Assembly: GCA_022478985.1 (NCBI GenBank)
Contig: JAKSZP010014951.1
Coordinates: forward strand, 1 to 64,000
Direction: 5' to 3'
Source of the DNA: Massospora cicadina
Taxonomy: Eukaryota; Entomophthoromycota; Entomophthoromycetes; Entomophthorales; Entomophthoraceae
DNA: 64,000 nt
Below the pieces are notes generated by a model that saw only the letters and a list, made by a program, of their open reading frames with translations, searched no databases and had not been told where the DNA came from. The position numbers and the translations under genes are program-made. Shown here in pieces: positions 46,340-57,358 of the stretch. Position 1 is the first letter of the stretch. Each line of letters opens with the position of its first letter.

Positions 46340-47785
46340 CTAGCGGAGTTGCCCGTGCTTCGCTACGGTGTCTATAGATTTTCAGATGATTCGAATTGAT
46401 TAATTTAGATTTTATATATAGTTAAGCAAAACTACTCGGCCAAATTTAATTGCTCAATCGAAGCAACCAAAACCACCAACCACTCAGCTAAAACTAACTG
46501 AACTTATCAAATCAACCAATAAATAATCAACCCCAAAGCTAAACTGTATCCTATCAATTCGACCAAAAACCATCAACCCACTCGGCCAAATAAAATAAAC
46601 CTATCAAATCAATCAGATTCTAAATTATTTTAGTTTTTATATTGGTAGATAGCTATCAATAAGTTCAGAAACCATTAAATCTATTAAATATTCCAACCTC
46701 CAACCACTTAGCTAAAATCAATTAAGCTGTTAATTTAACTAAATCATTAATCACTTACCTGAAACTATTGAGCCTATCGAATCAACCAAAAAATAAACCA
46801 CCCAGCAAAAACCTATTATTGAACTTACAAAACAGCCAAAAACTACCAACCCCTTATCAAAACCTATGAAAAATTGAATTAAATGAATATGAAAATACCC
46901 AGCCAAATTGCTATCTAATTACCATTAGAAATATACGTTCTAGATCTTATATAGAACTGATGTTTAAATTTATATGATTATATTAAACAATTACATATTA
47001 GCATTCCGTTCCCAGATTTTATAAAGTATTGTGCCAAGTTTGGTGATTTTTGGTTATTTGCTCGAGATAATGCATCTATATAAAGAAATCAACTGACTAA
47101 TACTTTTGTAAATACAATTTTAGACTAAGTCTTGTTGATACCCAGTTTAATACAGATTTGTTTGTGGGCTTAAAGTTTATCTGATAATCTTATATTTTAT
47201 AATTGTAGACGATTATCGATAAAATTAAGTAATCAAATTATACTGAATCAACATAAAATTACCAACCATTTAGCCATACCCAATTAAACCTATCAAATTG
47301 ACTAAGCCACTAAACCACTTAGCTAAAACCATTCGATACCAAATCAACCAATCATCAACCGCTTCGTAAACCAAAACTAAATGTATCGAAACAACCAAAA
47401 TCACCAACCACTTACCAAAACCAACTAACTTATCGAATCAACCAATCACTAACTTCTTTATTAAAAACCGTTATGCTTAATCAACCCTAAACCACCAACC
47501 GCTCGCCAAAACCATTTAAACTATCGAATCAACCGAATATCAAACTTCTCGGCCGTAACAATATACCGATTTCCATTAAAAACATATAAAATTTTCACTT
47601 GTTACATATAAAACTTTTTATTTTACTATTAAAATAATATTTTTTAAAATTCATAAACCTTCTCAGGCATGCACACAACAACTCACCAAAGTTTCATCAC
47701 AATTGGATGAATGGTATAGGAATGCATTCGGGACATACACACACACACAGACACAGACAGGCACATTCATTTTTATATATATAGA
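46340..47785 (-). mobile_element. Non-autonomous Helitron H-b with internal minisatellite
   Basis: 1,446 bp on the minus strand. The 5' end is TCTATATATATAAAAATG at 47785; the 3' end is gtagcgaagcacgggcaactccgctag, finishing at 46340 with a canonical CTAG after a GC-rich hairpin. The 5' 230 bp includes a CA/TG microsatellite (47735-47765). The interior is a degenerate tandem array of units of about 45 bp, on + roughly aaccaccaaccactcagctaaaac then aatcaacc (about 46420-46880 and 47230-47585). There is no coding capacity, so it depends on Rep/helicase from a related element. The first 230 bp nearly match 55940-56168, the proposed 5' end of coding Helitron H-c. Confidence 0.85.
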
Positions 47786-48006
47786 CTAGCAGAATACCCG
47801 TGCTTTGCAACGGAGTTTCATGTACATAATGAAAATGTTAGTTTAATTAATAAAGTTCAATTAAAGTAGGTTTCTTATAAATAAATAGCTGTTGCCCACA
47901 ACTTTGTTTGCGTGGTTTTCAAATTAATGTGATAATATTAGTATGAGTACCCAACATGCATTGCAATGCCACTTAAAGATAGAAAGTATTTGTGTTTTAA
48001 TTCTGT

Positions 48007-49840
48007 TTATTGAAGCGCTTTTGGATACACAATATTTTTTGTTTTTCCATCTGGTGCATACATGAATAAATCAGAAGGTTTTCCAATGTGTGAGCAGGCC
48101 ACATACAGCTGTCCATGTGAGAAGCATGGATTTTTCAAATTTAGTCCACACACTTGTAGTGATTGTCCCTGTGCTTTGTTGATGGTCATTGCAAATGTGA
48201 GTCGCACTGGAAACTGCAAACGTCTGAATTCAAATGGAATATCTGTTGGAATCATTGGGATGCGTGGCAACAGTACATCTTCTCCTTTAAATTTTCCATT
48301 TAAGATTGTAGCTTCAATGAGATTGTTCATCATCTTTTTCACTGAAAGCCTGGTACCGTTGCAAAGCTGTGGTGGATTGATGTTTCTGAGAAGAATGATA
48401 GGCACGCCAATTTTCAATGTTAAAACATGCGGCGGCATACCTGGCAAATCAAGTGAATTCAAGAATTCAGTTGGATAATTGACAACTTCATCTTGATTCA
48501 TTACAGTATCAATGGACTTATATGTTGTCACTTCACCTGGTATTTCATTTTGAATGCTGAAATTGATGGCATTGACATCATTGTTTTTGGCTGCTAGTAT
48601 AGCATGTGAACTTAGCCACTGATGATTTTTGTAATTCTGTGCAATATTTGGGAAAACTTTGTGAATCAATTCATCTGTGGTTGCTGTGATTTTACAGAAG
48701 TTTGTTGGCAATGTGATACATTGTGTGGATTCATTGATTGCCATTTTCCCATTCCCAATATCCAACAATTGTTTTGCAAAATGTTCAGCTGATGCATCAT
48801 GTTGTAGATGTACATGCATATTGGTCTTCAAAGTTAATTTCTGTATGTGTCACCATAAAACTGATGATTTGAGACATGCATTAAGTTCATCAGCGGGTGT
48901 TGAACGTGGTATAACTGGTAGAATTTGTCAAAAATCACCAGATAATAAAATGAGTGCACCACCAAAGAGCTGTTCATTTTCTCTCAAATCTTTTAGTGTA
49001 CAATGAAGTGCTTCCAATGCTTTTTTGTGTGCCATAGTACATTCATCCCATATAATGAGTTGACATGATTGGAGTACTTTACCCATTCCAGAATTTTTCT
49101 TGATATTGCATGTGGGTGTCTCAGTGATTTGCATATTCAATGGCAATTTCAGTGCTGAATGTGCTGTTTGGCCACCATCCAAAAGAGTTGCCACAATTCC
49201 AGATGATGCAATTGCCAGTGCAATATTTTTTTGTGATTGTATGGTTGCCAAAATAAGTGAAATGAGAAAAGTTTTGCCTGTGCCTCCAGGCGCATCTAGA
49301 AAATACAATCCCCCACTTTGGCTTGTAATTGCATGCATAATTCTGTCATACACTATGCATTGTTCTGGAACCAATTTTGGAAGATTCATTTGAACAAATG
49401 TACCCAATTCATCAATATCAAAGTGGGTTTCTCTGTTGCAAATCACAATCAAAAAGGACATTTGTGGATTGATTTGGTGCAGCCATTCCCAATTGTACCA
49501 GTGCTTTGTTAGCAATTGTTAAACATGTGTCCTCAATTGAAACCAATGCCTCATTATATATGTTTGGTGTGAATTGAATATCTGAATTTTGATTCATTTT
49601 GCACAAACAATGTAGGATATCTTCACTCATGTAGTCTTTGTATTTTTCCCAAAGATCTTTTGGATTTGATGGGAAGCACATTGTCAATATAATTGCAAAT
49701 AATATGCATATTTGCTGTGGGTAAAAAGTATTTGATGCATCAGCAAGTGAAGTGTCCCAATATGCATCATTTTCAAGAAGATTTAATTCTTGGTAAGCTT
49801 CACTATAAGTGGCACATACTTGACTATTTACTGTTTTCAA
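48007..49840 (-). pseudogene. PIF1-like helicase domain of Helitron H-c
   Basis: Helitron proteins fuse an HUH Rep nuclease to an SF1B (PIF1-type) helicase that unwinds DNA during rolling-circle transposition. The minus-strand frames are 49840-49418, 49515-48928 and 48831-48007. Visible motifs are Walker A DAPGGTGKT (about 49295-49272), Walker B IIWDECTMAHKKALEAL (about 49065-49015), then GGALILLSGDF. The C-terminal helicase motifs are LTFAMTINKAQGQS (about 48205-48165) and LYVACSHIGKPSDLFMY. Frame changes near 49500 and 48900 inactivate it. The end near 48007 lies 220 bases inside the element's 3' terminus, as in other Helitrons. Confidence 0.85.
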
Positions 49841-49886
49841 TCCTTGGAATGATGTTGGCCCATGTACATTGATTAACAGTAATTTG

Positions 49887-50901
49887 TGTAAGTCCTGAGG
49901 AATATCTGCTGGGTATTAATTGGGCCATCCTTCTGTTCCTGAGCAAGAAAATACCAAAGAGGATGGCTATACCCCTCGTTACTCAAGGCAATCTTGCTCA
50001 CGTGGTAGACAAGTGCTGGAAAATAGCCCATCAGCTTTGGATCCCACTTTCAGTACTTGCACTCTCCTTAGCAGAACTGTTATGATAAATTAAGTAAAAT
50101 CTGCACTGAGATCACCAAAATAGAATTAATTGCAACTAATTTGAGTGGCAATCAGCCAGATACTTGGATTTCAAATGATCAAAAAGGTATGAAGGTTGAG
50201 CTATCAGCCAGAATGCCCAACGGTTGCAAATTCAGTTTACACAATGATCAAAATCTTCCCCCCTCCTAAATCCATCAAGCATCACCCCCGATAGGCAGCA
50301 TCCTGCCAGAAAATTGGGCATTGCACCTGATGCAATACCACTGACTGCAACTTGGCTCGTCACCAAATCTTGCGATGTTGACCCCCAGAGAACTACCCCT
50401 CCTATTCCCAAATAGTTCACCTCTTAGGTTGACCTGACTGCAACTCAGCCTGCCACCAAACTTAGCGATGTCAGTCCCCAGAGAACTAACCCACCCATTT
50501 CTGAATAGTTCACCATTTAGGTCAAACTGATCAAAACTCAGCTCATCACTAAATTTTGCAATGTTGGTCTCTAGAGAACTAACCTGCCTATTTCCAAATA
50601 GTTCACCACTCAGGTCAAACTTGTGGAACCTGATCCCAGCTTATTTCCCCCCAAAATTGATAACTATTTAATTGGGTACATCGCCCTGAGAAAAATTGTT
50701 GGCTGATTATCTTCCCTTAAATTTCCCAATAAAAACACCCTCCCTCAAATTTCTATTTTTATTGGTTGAAACTTAATTTCCCTTCCAGTTCCATATCCAT
50801 CATACCAGCAGCAGTGCCCCTGATATTCTGGTCCACCACTTGGATGCTTTGGCATTCAGGCTGGTAGGCCAGTCTATTTTCTACTTGCCATCTGCATGAC
50901 A
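49887..50901 (+). mobile_element. LTR-B2, element inserted into the Helitron gene
   Basis: Ends TGTAAGTCC...GCATGACA, flanked by atttg (49882-49886) and ctttg (50902-50906), a 5-bp duplication with one mismatch. At 1,015 bp it is a shorter, more decayed copy of LTR-B1. The conserved protein block (KRMAIPLVTQGNLAHVVDKCW) reads at about 49960-50022. It separates the Rep part from the helicase part of H-c, so it arrived after the Helitron. Inside is a 93-bp tandem repeat (50342-50620). Confidence 0.8.
50342..50620 (+). repeat. 93-bp tandem repeat inside LTR-B2
   Basis: Two full units of exactly 93 bases, from ttcacctcttagg and from ttcaccatttagg, plus partial units on both sides. Shared landmarks in each are ctcagc, accaaa or actaaa, gatgt, then agagaacta and aatag. 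LTR-B1 has only one unit at the corresponding place (around 10075-10135), so the expansion is specific to this copy. Confidence 0.75.
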
Positions 50902-51024
50902 CTTTGCCTTGTTTGTGACGTTGAAACTTTTTTGCTAATGCATTCTATGTGTAGTATGTTGGCACTTCAGAGTAAATTAGCATCTTTGCAAACATATCAT
51001 CCCCGCACAATGAAAAAAATGTAG

Positions 51025-53252
51025 TTAAGGTTGTTGGCAGTGGTGACAATGCTCTTGCACGTGCATTTTCTGTTGTGAAGTACACATGCTATCCATTTTC
51101 AAGGTGCACTGCCAAATGAATAACTGTTGGATATTGTTCATGGATAGGAAATGATAAAATGTGCCATACTTCTTCATTGCTACTAATATAGCATCCCAGT
51201 TGATATTGGTCAATTTCATTGATAGATGCAGTTGCATTTCCCACTCCAAAAACTGCCATATCACTTCCTTTGTTGACATACTTGCAAATGTCTTTGATTG
51301 ATTTCACTGAGTTGCAATACTCAATATTGATGTGTGCTTTGAATGTTTTTGAGAGTAATGGTGAATAAGGTATAACCCAACAATTATCAACTTCAACATT
51401 GTTGTTTCATACTTTTAAAGGAATGGATTTGCCACCATCTTCAGTTGATTGTTGATGATAGAGTGGATATCCATCATTGCCAGTGATAGTCTCAGCAAGT
51501 AAGTCTCTTGGGTTTTGTTTCATGCATTTTCTATCAGACATGCATGGTAAATTGTTATTTAGTAAGACACATGGACTATGAATCATGTTTTTGGTGACAT
51601 CTTCAAATAAGTTTGGATCAATGTTGATATCTGGTATTTCTGCTGAGATAACTTGATCAATTTGATCTGGTGTAACTTTTTCAATCAACCAAATCAAAAT
51701 GTGTGCATGTGGCAATCCTCTTTTTTGCCATTCAACAGAATACATTCAGCAGCGTGTCTGTCCCAAAACATGATTCTTGAAAATGAAATCCACTAAAGAT
51801 TTCAATTTTTGTTTGAACACACATGCAGAAATATCATGATGATCTGATGTTAATTGTCCAGTTAACAAAAGTTCTTTTTTCATCCCACATAGGATTGCAT
51901 ATGAATATAATGAACAAATCTGGGCAGCCATATGCGCAAACATATGTCATTGCATCTTGTGCATATTTATGCATATGGCGTGAACTCCCTGTAAATGTGG
52001 CTGGTAGTATGACCATTTTTCCCAAATTATTGGGATTCACATTGCCATCATTAACAACTGCATCACATAAATGAATGTACTCTTCAGAATGCAATTTAGT
52101 TTGATTTAATCAAATGTAGAGTCATTCAGTTTTGATTTTTGCATACATATTGACAATGTATTAATGGAACAATTTTTGACATTTTAAGATATGATTTTCA
52201 ACATTTTCACAAATCATCAATCAATATGAATAGTAATCTATGGCACTGACTTTCTTATTTTTTTCCTCAATTGTTTGTAGATTTCTCAATTTGATATTGA
52301 AATGATATCCATCTTCTCCTTGCCAAAAATAAAATTGGATATTGTAATCCATCATATGAGCGATGAGTTTCTGAGACTCACCAAACATCACCATTTTTTG
52401 ATGAAGAATTATATCATGTGAGTTAAATTCTTCACCAACTATAATGTTTGCTACTTCATCAATTGTAGGTGCATTGTACTGTCTTTCATGTTGCCCTACA
52501 GGTGTTTTGTCTGCTTTAACTAAAACTTTATAGTCATCAGATGACATTTGTTCAAGGGCAGTTTTGAATAATTTAACTAATTTATTGTGCTGATCAAATA
52601 AAATTTGTAATGCAGCAACAATTTCTTGTTTAGTTCCTGTATTGAATCAACAACATTGATTGATTTGTTCATCAGTGTTTCCCATGAAATAAATTTGAAG
52701 AAATTTATGATCTGCATTAGAAAGTGGTAGTAGTGATCCTGCATGATGAAAAATTTGCCCTTGTACTTTGAATGTTGGCATATAATTCTCATGCACAATT
52801 TTTGTTGCACCAAATGATATCATTTGGAAATATGAATTGTACTTACATATGTTTGCCAAGAAATATTTTGATTGGCTTGTGTCACCTGATACCAATGTTG
52901 ATAATGGTTTGGGTGGTAAATGTAATACTGGTAATTTCACTTTTCTACCTGTGCAGCACATTCCTGATGGTTCATTCTTAAATTTGAGGGCACTGCAATA
53001 TATGCATAATTTATCCATTTGCCCAATAACTACACTTGGATGAAGACTGAAATCATAATTGGCATCATAGTGAAATGCACCAAGATTTAAATCAGTGTGC
53101 AGTGTTTGTCTGGATTGAGCATTGCATACTCAAGTGGTTTCTAGTCTTGCTTCCCATTGCTCATCTGTTTCTGAAGCTCGTGATGCCTTTTTCTTTTGTG
53201 TTTGAGGTGTAGATCAACCAACTGCTTGTCATTTGGGTGGCATAATTGATTT
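51025..53252 (-). pseudogene. Helitron H-c N-terminal and HUH Rep region
   Basis: Starts near an ATG at about 53252 (MPPK, then a stop). A Cys-rich segment follows in the 53018-52647 frame (CIYCSALKF...MCCTGRKVKLP), typical of the Helitron-like N-terminal domain. Further segments run through 52547-52221 and 52094-51746. The HUH motif, GLPHAHILIWL, is intact at about 51715-51685 (HAH at 51709-51701). The two-tyrosine motif near 51292-51275 reads DICKYVNKG; the usual first tyrosine is Asp, which would abolish strand transfer. Many stops and frameshifts are present. Helicase coding resumes after LTR-B2. Confidence 0.85.
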
Positions 53253-53631
53253 TATGAGGTTTTTAATTAATAGTTTGAGAGGGATCAAGAAGCAAACACT
53301 CTTAATATCTCAATGCTTAGTATTTAAATGTATTGAGGCTCAAAGTGGGGGAGGCACAAAATTTATATTAGGCTACAAATAACCAAATTAGAGGTATGAG
53401 GTCCAGACCTAACAGAGCTAACAAACTTTACCTTGCTTCAATAGGATAGCTAATTATTTGCTTTTCAGTAATATCTGTCCCCTGGTCAGCTTACCTAGAA
53501 TAAACAGTTATTTAGATTTAAATTAAATGATAAAAAGTAATTAAAAAAGCAAATCAACCTAAAAATAAAACCTATAGAGCAAAGAATATATATACTCTTC
53601 ACAACTTAACCTTCATACTTAAAAGACTAAT

Positions 53632-54986
53632 GCTTTCATCCTAAACTAACCTAAAAGTATTAAAAAGTAGATCAAATCACCTTTTTAGATCTAGTAGAGT
53701 ATACAAATCCACAAAAAGTTACTATCAGTATGTACTTTTTAACACTTTTAAGCAAGATTAAGGTTAAAACATTAATCCTTCAAGCATAAAATGCATAGCC
53801 TTCATACTCAAAAGCCTAATGCTCTAACTAAAACCAACCTAAAAGTATTAAAAAGTAGTTGTAATTCACTTTTAGATCTAGTAGAGTATACAAATCCACA
53901 AAAAGTTACTATCAGTATGTACTTTTTAACACTCTTTAAGCAAGATTGAGGTTAAAACATCAATCTAATAAGCAAAAAGTGCTTAGGTTGTTTTTAAACA
54001 ACCCAGCTTGCCTATTTAATAGTGAGTATTAGCCAAATAGACCATTTCAAAAAAATGGGGCATGGTCCCCTAGTAAAGGGTATTTGTGCTAATACACACT
54101 ATTGACCAATGCTCTAACCTCAACCTAACCTAAAGGTATCAAAAAGTGGTTGGAATTCACTTTTTAGACCTTGTAGAGTATACAAAACCACAAAAAGTTA
54201 CTATCGTTAACCACTTTTTAACACTTTTTAAGGAAGATTGAGGTTAAAACATCAATCTAATAAGCAAAAAATGCTTAGGTTGTTTTTAAACAACCCAGCT
54301 TGCCTATTTAATAGTGAGTATTAGCCAAATAGACCATTTCGAAAAAAAATGGGGCATGGTCCCCTAGTAAAGGGTATTTGTGCTAATACACACTATTGAC
54401 CAATGCTCTAACCTCAACCTAACCTAAAGGTATCAAAAAGTGGTTGGAATTCACTTTTTAGACCTTGTAAAGTATACAAAACCACAAAAAGTTACTATCG
54501 TTAACCACTTTTTAACACTTTTTAAGCAAGATTGAGGTTAACACATCAATCTAATAAGCAAAAAATGCTTATGTTGTTTTTAAACAACCCAGCTTGCCTA
54601 TTTAATAGTGAGTTATAAGCACAATATACCATTCCGAAAATTTTGGGGCATGGTCCCCTAGTATAGGGTCATTGTGCTATTACGCACTATTGACTAATGC
54701 TCTAACCTCAACCTAACCTAAAAGTATCAAAAAGTAGTTGGAATTCACTTTTTAGACCTTATAGTATATACAAAACCACAAAAAATTACTATCGATAACC
54801 ACTTTTTAACACTTTTTAAGCAAGATTAAGGTTAAAACATTAATCTAATAAGCAAAAAGTGCTTAGGTTGTTTTTAAACAACCCAGCTTGCCTATTTAAT
54901 AGTGAGTTATAAGCCCAATATACCATTCCAAAAATTTCGGAGCATGGTCCCCTAGTAAAGGGTCATTGTGCTATTACGCACTATTG
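53632..54986 (+). repeat. Tandem array of about 290-bp units
   Basis: Five units start near 53632, 53821, 54111, 54405 and 54699, with spacings of 189, 290, 294 and 294 bases and a last unit of about 288. Each begins gctcta-like followed by aacctaacctaaaggtatcaaaaagt and contains agtatacaaa-ccacaaaaagttactatc. Full units add a perfect 8-bp inverted repeat (ggttgttt-tt-aaacaacc), then aatagtgagt, ggggcatggtcccctagt and cactattg. The first unit lacks the roughly 100-bp part with the inverted repeat. No coding frame is conserved. Confidence 0.9.
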
Positions 54987-55430
54987 TAGAGGGTAGACAT
55001 AGCCTCTACATAGTATAAAATACCCTACAAATCGGAGCCGTAAACATGAAAGTCGCTTTGAAACGCAAAACCTTTCTTTTTGGGAAATGTCAAATACGAA
55101 TCCAAATTGCTTAAATCTTGATGGACTTAACTCTCACTAAATCACTTAAAGCGACACAAAACTATGTAAATCGCTCTAAATTCTCACTTTTTGTACGATT
55201 TAGAGCTAAAAAGTGCCAATTTGTCACTCGAAAGCATGTAAATCATGCAAAAAGTGTGTTTTTGCAACCAAAAAGTCACTTTCAAGCGACTTTTTGTAAG
55301 TCGGACCCATCTAACCCTCATTATCATTATTTAACTTCGATGTCAAGTCAGAAAGAGCGACTTTTCATCAGTCGTACCTATGTAATTGCTTAAATTCATC
55401 TACTTTTGCACGATTTAGAGCTAATAAATA
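54987..55430 (+). repeat. CpG-containing patch with repeated short motifs
   Basis: A 440-bp patch with unusually many CpGs for this neighbourhood. The word agcgac / gtcgct occurs several times (near 55050, 55152, 55288, 55350). A block ending acgatttagagctaa appears twice, at about 55190-55207 and 55408-55425, with similar sequence upstream, so it seems to be two degenerate units about 217 bp apart. A 91-codon open frame (55118-55393) covers part of it, but its motif-rich, repetitive composition argues against a gene. Confidence 0.45.
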
Positions 55431-56168
55431 CCCAAATAACCACTAACCACTTAACAAAACCATTTAAAATATTAAATCAACTGAATATCTAACTGCTCAG
55501 CCATAACTATAACTGACTACCATCGAAAATATATAGGATTTTTACTTGATACATATAAAACTTTTTTTGAACATGAAAATTAAAATTTTTGATGATTATT
55601 ATATTGTCATTGAAGATACATAAGTGTGCCAAATTTAAGAATTTTTTATTGACAATAAGTGTCTGAAATAGAGCTCGTAAGATTTAATTACAGACTGACA
55701 GAATTGACTGAGTTTAAGAAAAGTATATAAAAAGTGATTACGCCAGGATTCGAACAACTGACCTTTTATAGAGTTGAAGTTTAGAGCCTAAAGCTGAGCC
55801 GATTTTGCTAGAGGAGATATTTTTAAAATCAATTGGAATTTTGGTTCAAAGTCTTGATTTAAATTAGCCTACTAATTAGCCAAATGACTACTAAACTCTT
55901 AACAAAACCATATAAAATATCAAATCAAACAAATTTAAACTGCTCAGCTGTAACAATATAGCGAATACCATCGAAGTATATATAGGATTTTCACTTGTTA
56001 CATATAAAACTTTTTATTTTACTATTAAAACAATATTTTTTAAAATTCATAAACCTTCTCAGGCATGCACACAACAACTCACCAAAGTTTCATCACAATT
56101 GGATGAATGGTATAGGAATGCTTCGGGACATACATACACACATACATTCATTTATATATATATATAGA
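55431..56168 (-). repeat. Helitron 5'-end region, two overlapping copies
   Basis: From 56168 leftward to about 55940 the sequence nearly matches the first 230 bases of H-b (accttctcaggcatgcacac, accaaagtttcatcac, then the TC end). A second, truncated piece of the same 5' region lies at about 55430-55600 (accatcgaaaatatatagg then acatataaaac). Degenerate 45-bp units adjoin both. The 56168 end is preceded on the minus strand by A, the usual Helitron target base. Confidence 0.7.
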
Positions 56169-56455
56169 TTAGGTAGCATTTTAGTCGTGGGTTTAGGAAA
56201 TCATCTTATAAATAAATCATTATCAATGCATGTTCTCAACACTTACTCCTAGACTATTTACCAATCTCAGATAAACTTGACACAAATATTCTATGAAAAT
56301 TGTATATAAAATTGTTCAGTTGACTTGATTAGTCCAATGTTTCAGGTATAAGGTTGTCAGTTTTTACTTATAATTTTTATTATTTAGTTGATATTATCAG
56401 TCAATTATATGGTAAACTTTCAGGTAACTAACTATATTACCTCATTTTATTTATT
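56169..56455. other. AT-rich sequence, no gene
   Basis: No gene or repeat recognised before the 68-bp satellite. Confidence 0.5.
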
Positions 56456-56697
56456 TAATTGGTCAATCTATACTAAATTTACTAATTGCCATCTATAATA
56501 ATTCATTTTAGATCTAATTAATTCAATTGGCCACTCTATACTTTTTTACTGATTGCCATCTACAATAAATCATTTTAGATCTAGTTGATTTAATTGGTCA
56601 ATCTTTACTAAATTTACTGATTGCCATCTACAATAATTCATTTTAGATCTAGTTGATTTAATTAGCCACTCTATACTAAATTTATTGATTGCCATCT
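56456..56697 (+). repeat. 68-bp satellite, left part
   Basis: Units repeat with gccatct at 56488, 56555, 56623 and 56691 (spacing 67-68). Each contains ttactgattgccatctacaa then ttcattttagatctagttga. The array is interrupted at 56697 by the chromovirus and resumes at 62285. Confidence 0.9.
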
Positions 56698-57354
56698 TGT
56701 AATAGATCAGGAGGCACCTGATCAGTACATTGTTTTGGATCAAGTGGCATTTGATCCAAACATGGCCCTGATTCAACAAGTATCAAACTTGGGAAGGTCA
56801 GAGCTGGGAAAATTTGCCATCCTGAACCTGAATCACATATGTGGAATGATAATGGGCTTACACGTGGCATGGATGGTGATCCAGTGGGATGGGGAATCTT
56901 TGCTAACAATGTGTTGGTCAGGGTTTGAAAGAGCTTAACCAAAAGAGAGGCTTATTCCATACTAGCAGAGAACTATTTAGGGGAGGATGTCACAGCCCTG
57001 AAGGGCAGTTATATCTTCTATGAGAAAAAATGGAAATTGAATAAAGAATAATTTGCTCACTTAAAAGAAAATATTAATTTTATTTAAAATTATAAGTGGA
57101 TCAGATTGGAACTATGAGCTCAATCAGTGAGCTCAGTGTAGCATTGGCATTGTTCTCAGCCCTTTTATGATCCCAGACTTTGCTGTTAATGTGCAGCATT
57201 GTGGAAATAGTGGTGTGAGAATATGTGGCAATGATGAGGTATGGCAGTCAGATTCAGGGATGAGCTTCTACAGGCCTGTCCCTAGCATGGTCAGTAACAT
57301 GGCTCTTACTGCCCAATTTATTTGTTGCATATTGGCACAAACCTGCCCATTATA
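56698..57354 (+). repeat. Chromovirus 5' LTR
   Basis: 657 bp, starting tgtaatagatcagg and ending cccattata. It pairs with 61629-62284. The promoter position was not resolved. Confidence 0.92.
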
Positions 57355-57358
57355 TTAG

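Larger units (their letters stand above)
47786..56168 (-). mobile_element. Coding Helitron H-c (decayed), proposed full extent
   Basis: The 3' end is firm: on the minus strand a hairpin (ccgttgcaaagcacgg) is followed by ctag finishing at 47786. Coding relics of Helitron Rep/helicase run from about 53250 to 48007. The nearest 5' end of the same family in the right orientation is at 56168 (TCTATATATATATAAATG, preceded by A), giving an 8.4-kb element with canonical A|TC...CTAG|T boundaries. The 2.9 kb before the coding region contains a tandem array and a second 5'-end fragment (about 55430-55600). It could instead be two overlapping copies. Split by LTR-B2 at 49887-50901. Confidence 0.55.

Noticed and set aside
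47735..47765. CA/CACAGA microsatellite as a regulatory site
   Set aside because: It is a component of the Helitron 5' end, also present in reduced form near 56145, and needs no separate function.
55118..55393. 91-codon open frame as a gene
   Set aside because: It covers a patch of short repeated words; Ser/Lys/Phe-rich composition follows from the repeats and no homology is recognised.
55735..55815. tRNA-like stretch on the minus strand with gttcgaatcc (B-box-like)
   Set aside because: The T stem does not pair, no acceptor stem closes, and no good A box is at the right distance; probably chance or a SINE relic.
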